Shown one piece after another: positions 61,525 to 64,000 of a stretch of DNA of 64,000 nucleotides. Source of the DNA: Christiangramia echinicola DSM 19838 (GTDB lineage: Bacteria; Bacteroidota; Bacteroidia; Flavobacteriales; Flavobacteriaceae). A program made the position numbers and the translations under genes. The stretch covers positions 124,001 to 188,000 of the forward strand of contig NZ_AUHG01000012.1 in NCBI RefSeq assembly GCF_000423065.1, written 5' to 3'. Numbering within the stretch: position 1 is the first letter of the stretch; each line of letters begins with the position of its first letter. The notes below the pieces were generated by a model. That model was not told the origin of the DNA and searched no databases. It saw nothing but the letters and a program-made list of their open reading frames with translations.

Positions 61525-62142
61525 ATGAAAGAGAAAGCGAAATCTAAAAAGAAGTCGCGGATACGCTTGTTGCATCAATATTACAATTATACTGGCTTTT
61601 ACTCTTTTGTATGGAAGAGTGTCAAGAAAGCCGTTTTGCCTATTGTACTTTTTATTGGAGCTTTATGGGCTGTAGATCATTATCTTCTGGATATTGAAGA
61701 TATGCTGGTGACCATTACTGAGACTTACGCTCCTTTCGAAGTTCTTGCTATTTTCTTCCTATCTGAATCTCTTTTAGGACTGGTTCCTCCGGAATTGTTC
61801 ATTGCCTGGGCGGGCAAATCTGCAAGTCCGTTTTTATATTTATCATTTTTGGCGACAGCCTCCTATCTTGGCGGAATTGTTTCATATTACATTGGTGTTG
61901 GGATCACTAAAATTCCAGCTGTACATGAAGCCATGGAGCTAAGAATGGCAAAACATATCAAGAACACCAGAAAATGGGGTGGCTTCTTGATCATCGTTGG
62001 AGCCTTACTCCCAATTCCATTTGCAATGACTAGTATTGCGGCAGGTATAATCAAGTTCCCTTTCTCCAGTTATCTTATTTTTGGATTATTGAGGTTCGCA
62101 AGATTTTATCTCTACGCCCTGGTGATCTTCGAAATGGTTTAA
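61525..62142 (+). CDS. VTT (SNARE-associated/DedA-like) domain membrane protein
   Basis: A 205-residue inner-membrane protein. A basic start (MKEKAKSKKKSR) is followed by four or five membrane segments, with the VTT-type re-entrant segments containing LLGLVPPELFIAWAGKS and GALLPIPFAMTSIAAG. DedA/VTT proteins act in lipid handling and envelope homeostasis, and the related YqaA subfamily matches best by size. The substrate is unknown. It is followed by a Pmp3-like peptide gene. Confidence 0.85.
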   Translation: MKEKAKSKKKSRIRLLHQYYNYTGFYSFVWKSVKKAVLPIVLFIGALWAVDHYLLDIEDMLVTITETYAPFEVLAIFFLSESLLGLVPPELFIAWAGKSASPFLYLSFLATASYLGGIVSYYIGVGITKIPAVHEAMELRMAKHIKNTRKWGGFLIIVGALLPIPFAMTSIAAGIIKFPFSSYLIFGLLRFARFYLYALVIFEMV

Positions 62143-62281
62143 CGCTTTCCTTATAATTACATTAAACTTTTCATAAGGCACAAGGTGTTCCCTATGGCAC
62201 ACCGTATCTTGGTTTAAAATTTAAATACCAGGGCTTTAGGCCTTCGTTTTTTTATAATTATTAACCAATTAAAATTAAAAT

Positions 62282-62440
62282 ATGTCTTTACTAACAATTA
62301 TTTTAAACATTCTATTACCTCCATTAGCGGTATTTATGAAACATGGACTTGGAGTTACCTTTTTAATAAGTTTACTTTTAACCGCTCTTGGTTGGGTACC
62401 TGGAGTTATACATGCTTTTTTGGTTAACGGAACGAAATAA
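62282..62440 (+). CDS. YqaE/Pmp3 family small membrane protein
   Basis: A 52-residue membrane peptide with two hydrophobic helices. The first has ILNILLPPLAVFMKHG with the Pro-Pro and the second LLLTALGWVPGVIHAF, which are the signature of Pmp3/YqaE proteins that affect membrane potential and stress tolerance. It sits after a VTT-domain gene and ends in a bidirectional terminator. Confidence 0.88.
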   Translation: MSLLTIILNILLPPLAVFMKHGLGVTFLISLLLTALGWVPGVIHAFLVNGTK

Positions 62441-62457
62441 TAGATGTTATACAATCA

Positions 62458-62489
62458 AAAAAAAGACCGGCAATTGCCGGTCTTTTTTT
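62458..62489. terminator. bidirectional terminator
   Basis: AAAAAAAGACCGGC (62458-62471), an AATT loop and GCCGGTCTTTTTTT (62476-62489) form a 14-bp palindrome between the Pmp3-like gene and galE. Confidence 0.9.
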
Positions 62490-62509
62490 ATTATAATTTA
62501 TAAACTTAT

Positions 62510-63553
62510 TTAATTCTCTTCCTCTTCTCTTTTCTCAACCACCTTCTGCCATTTCCAGGCGCTTTGTAGAGCATCATCTAAAGATCTGTTCGCTTTCCAT
62601 CCTAGTTCTTCATTCGCCTTCGTGGTATCGGCATAGGCAGCTGTTATATCCCCTTCTCTTCTGTCTACTATTTTATAGGGTAAGTTTTGCTCAGATACTT
62701 TTTCAAAAGACCTGATCACTTCAAGAACAGAATTTCCTTTACCTGTCCCTAAATTGAAAACTTCATAATTATTTTTCTCCTTTCCATTGATCAGCCTTGA
62801 TAAAGCAGTCACATGAGCTTCAGCAAGGTCCATCACGTGAATATAATCTCTTATTGCAGTACCATCATTTGTAGGATAATCATTACCAAAAACCGATAAT
62901 TCCTCGCGTTTACCTATCGCTGTTTGAGTAATATATGGTATTAGGTTTTGAGGAGTTCCTATTGGCAATTCACCAATTTCGGCTGTAGGATGTGCCCCAA
63001 TCGGATTAAAATATCTCAGTGCAATTGCTTTGAAATCTACATTGATTTTGCAGGTGTCATTAATGATCTCCTCTCCTATCTGTTTTGTGTTACCGTAAGG
63101 AGATTCAGCCTTCTTAACAGGAGCATTTTCTGTAATAGGCAATTCATCTGCCTGTCCATATACCGTACAGGATGAGCTGAAAATAAATTTTGCACTAGGT
63201 TTTTTATTCAATTCATGTAATATATAAACCAGGGTGGAGATATTATTCTCATAATAAAGCAAAGGATTTAAAACGCTTTCCCCAACAGCTTTTGAGGCTG
63301 CAAAGTGAATAACATCTTCTATGTCCTCATATTTTTCAAAAAAGTCCTTAACTGCTGTTTTATCTCGTAGATCTATATTTTCAAATTCCGGAGTATTACC
63401 GGTAATCTGAGTGATCCCTCCCAATACATCTAGAGAAGAATTAGAAAGGTTATCTATAATTACTACCTCGAATCCTTCCTGCTGAAGGGCGACTACCGTA
63501 TGCGACCCAATAAATCCCAGGCCTCCGGTAACCAATACTCTTTTAGAACTCAT
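62510..63553 (-). CDS. galE: UDP-glucose 4-epimerase
   Basis: A 347-residue extended SDR that interconverts UDP-glucose and UDP-galactose for Leloir metabolism and envelope sugars. The NAD motif is GGLGFIGSHTV at residues 10-20, the catalytic Ser/Thr region is FSSSCTVYGQ and the YxxxK is YGNTK. The C-terminal block has GTGKGNSVLEVIRSF. A C-terminal KREEEEN tail is highly charged. It is alone in its transcript and ends in the strong terminator at 62458-62489. Confidence 0.96.
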   Translation of the reverse strand: MSSKRVLVTGGLGFIGSHTVVALQQEGFEVVIIDNLSNSSLDVLGGITQITGNTPEFENIDLRDKTAVKDFFEKYEDIEDVIHFAASKAVGESVLNPLLYYENNISTLVYILHELNKKPSAKFIFSSSCTVYGQADELPITENAPVKKAESPYGNTKQIGEEIINDTCKINVDFKAIALRYFNPIGAHPTAEIGELPIGTPQNLIPYITQTAIGKREELSVFGNDYPTNDGTAIRDYIHVMDLAEAHVTALSRLINGKEKNNYEVFNLGTGKGNSVLEVIRSFEKVSEQNLPYKIVDRREGDITAAYADTTKANEELGWKANRSLDDALQSAWKWQKVVEKREEEEN

Positions 63554-63696
63554 AATTTTATTTTACGCCCGCAAATTAATAAAAATGAAATGAGGAATAC
63601 CCCTCAAGAATATTAAAAACCTCCTAAAGGTTAAGTCAGCTTGTCAATGTCATGTCTAAGTAAACAATTATATTTGCAAAAGTTTAATATTTTATT

Positions 63697-63981
63697 ATGT
63701 CCCTTAAAAATCAAGTGAAGCTATTTAAATGGATAAGCATTCTTGAAGGAATATCATTTCTTTTGCTTTTATTCATTGCGATGCCTTTAAAATATATTTT
63801 TGAAATGCCTGAGATGGTTAAACAGGTAGGCATGGCTCATGGTGTGCTTTTTATAGCTTATGTCCTGGGCGGAATATTGCTGATAAGGCCAATGAACTGG
63901 AGTCTGAGCCAGATAGGGATCATTCTTGGCTGCTCTGTGCTTCCTTTTGGTCCTTTTTATGTTGAAAAGAAATATCTTTAA
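63697..63981 (+). CDS. DUF3817 membrane protein
   Basis: A 94-residue protein with three membrane spans. It starts MSLKNQVKLFKWISILEGISFLLLLFIAMPLKY and contains GMAHGVLFIAYVLGG, the DUF3817 signature. Function is unknown. A new ATG three bases after its stop runs into the window end, so another gene may follow in the same transcript. Confidence 0.88.
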   Translation: MSLKNQVKLFKWISILEGISFLLLLFIAMPLKYIFEMPEMVKQVGMAHGVLFIAYVLGGILLIRPMNWSLSQIGIILGCSVLPFGPFYVEKKYL

Positions 63982-64000
63982 TACATGAATATTCAAGAAG

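Noticed and set aside
63985-64000. Start of a possible further gene after DUF3817
   Set aside because: Only five codons are visible; not enough to support a call.
1-64000. tRNA, rRNA, prophage or complete IS
   Set aside because: I saw no cloverleaf-like clusters, ribosomal RNA segments, integrase, capsid or transposase genes by reading; a tRNAscan or IS search could still reveal something I missed.

Overview
The window looks like chromosomal DNA of a marine Flavobacteriaceae member (Bacteroidota), of the Gramella/Christiangramia kind. The evidence is low GC, AT-rich intergenic DNA with few clear purine-rich ribosome binding sites, a type IX secretion type B C-terminal domain, a TamB plus lipid-anchored TamA-like pair (TamL type), many Bacteroidota-type lipoproteins, and the RLAN/RimK-like ATP-grasp + GCS2 + N-formylglutamate amidohydrolase set. 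I saw no rRNA, tRNA, CRISPR array, prophage or complete insertion sequence. Most of the window is ordinary housekeeping and envelope content in short operons separated by clear hairpin terminators.

Layout. 1-7.0 kb: an acyl-CoA dehydrogenase cut by the window edge, a divergent MsrA, a PepSY-like lipoprotein, an acetyltransferase, a large secreted M16 protease and an AI-2E-family membrane protein. 7.3-10.1 kb: a cold-adaptation block with a fatty acid desaturase followed by three tandem cold-shock proteins, each preceded by the same 36-nt leader element that can form an H-type pseudoknot, plus a longer cold-shock-domain protein behind a nested palindrome. 10.3-20.5 kb: a quinone oxidoreductase-like enzyme, a porin-like barrel, an orphan CheB, dodecin, a universal stress protein, a cupin, a ferritin-like bundle protein, a MATE exporter, small DinB/NTF2/VOC proteins and upp. 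20.5-29.1 kb: tamL and tamB overlap in one operon; an OmpA-like lipoprotein is divergent. 29.1-39.0 kb: DoxX, a Gre factor, an SLC13/RCK permease, a glycosyltransferase, aspartate kinase divergent from an ACT-like protein, two tiny membrane proteins, a GluR0-type ligand-gated potassium channel, a 3D-domain lipoprotein and a Tat-exported Gfo/Idh/MocA oxidoreductase. 39.2-45.8 kb: FKBP, OsmC, then a translationally coupled amidoligase operon divergent from an exported M19 dipeptidase, and an SdiA-regulated-type propeller protein.

46.0-46.8 kb holds the most unexplained locus: three near-identical 32-33-residue ORFs in exact 141-bp register plus a fourth, different 44-residue ORF, all with the same start context and closed by a terminator. 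Synonymous differences between copies, with an invariant 19-residue C-terminal block, suggest translated and selected peptides; no function is known to me. 46.8-64 kb: a class A penicillin-binding protein, a DEAD/DEAH helicase, a Crp/Fnr regulator, a secreted protein, a 134-bp MITE-like inverted repeat, cysE-cysM, a T9SS cargo protein, an FUSC-family membrane protein, two short-chain dehydrogenases, a VTT-domain protein, a Pmp3-like peptide, galE and a DUF3817 protein.

Things that act together: the desaturase and csp genes (cold response), tamL-tamB (outer-membrane assembly), cysE-cysM (cysteine synthesis), the RLAN/ATP-grasp-GCS2-NFGase operon with the divergent dipeptidase (predicted peptide or amide-linked metabolite synthesis and turnover), and the peptide array (unknown).
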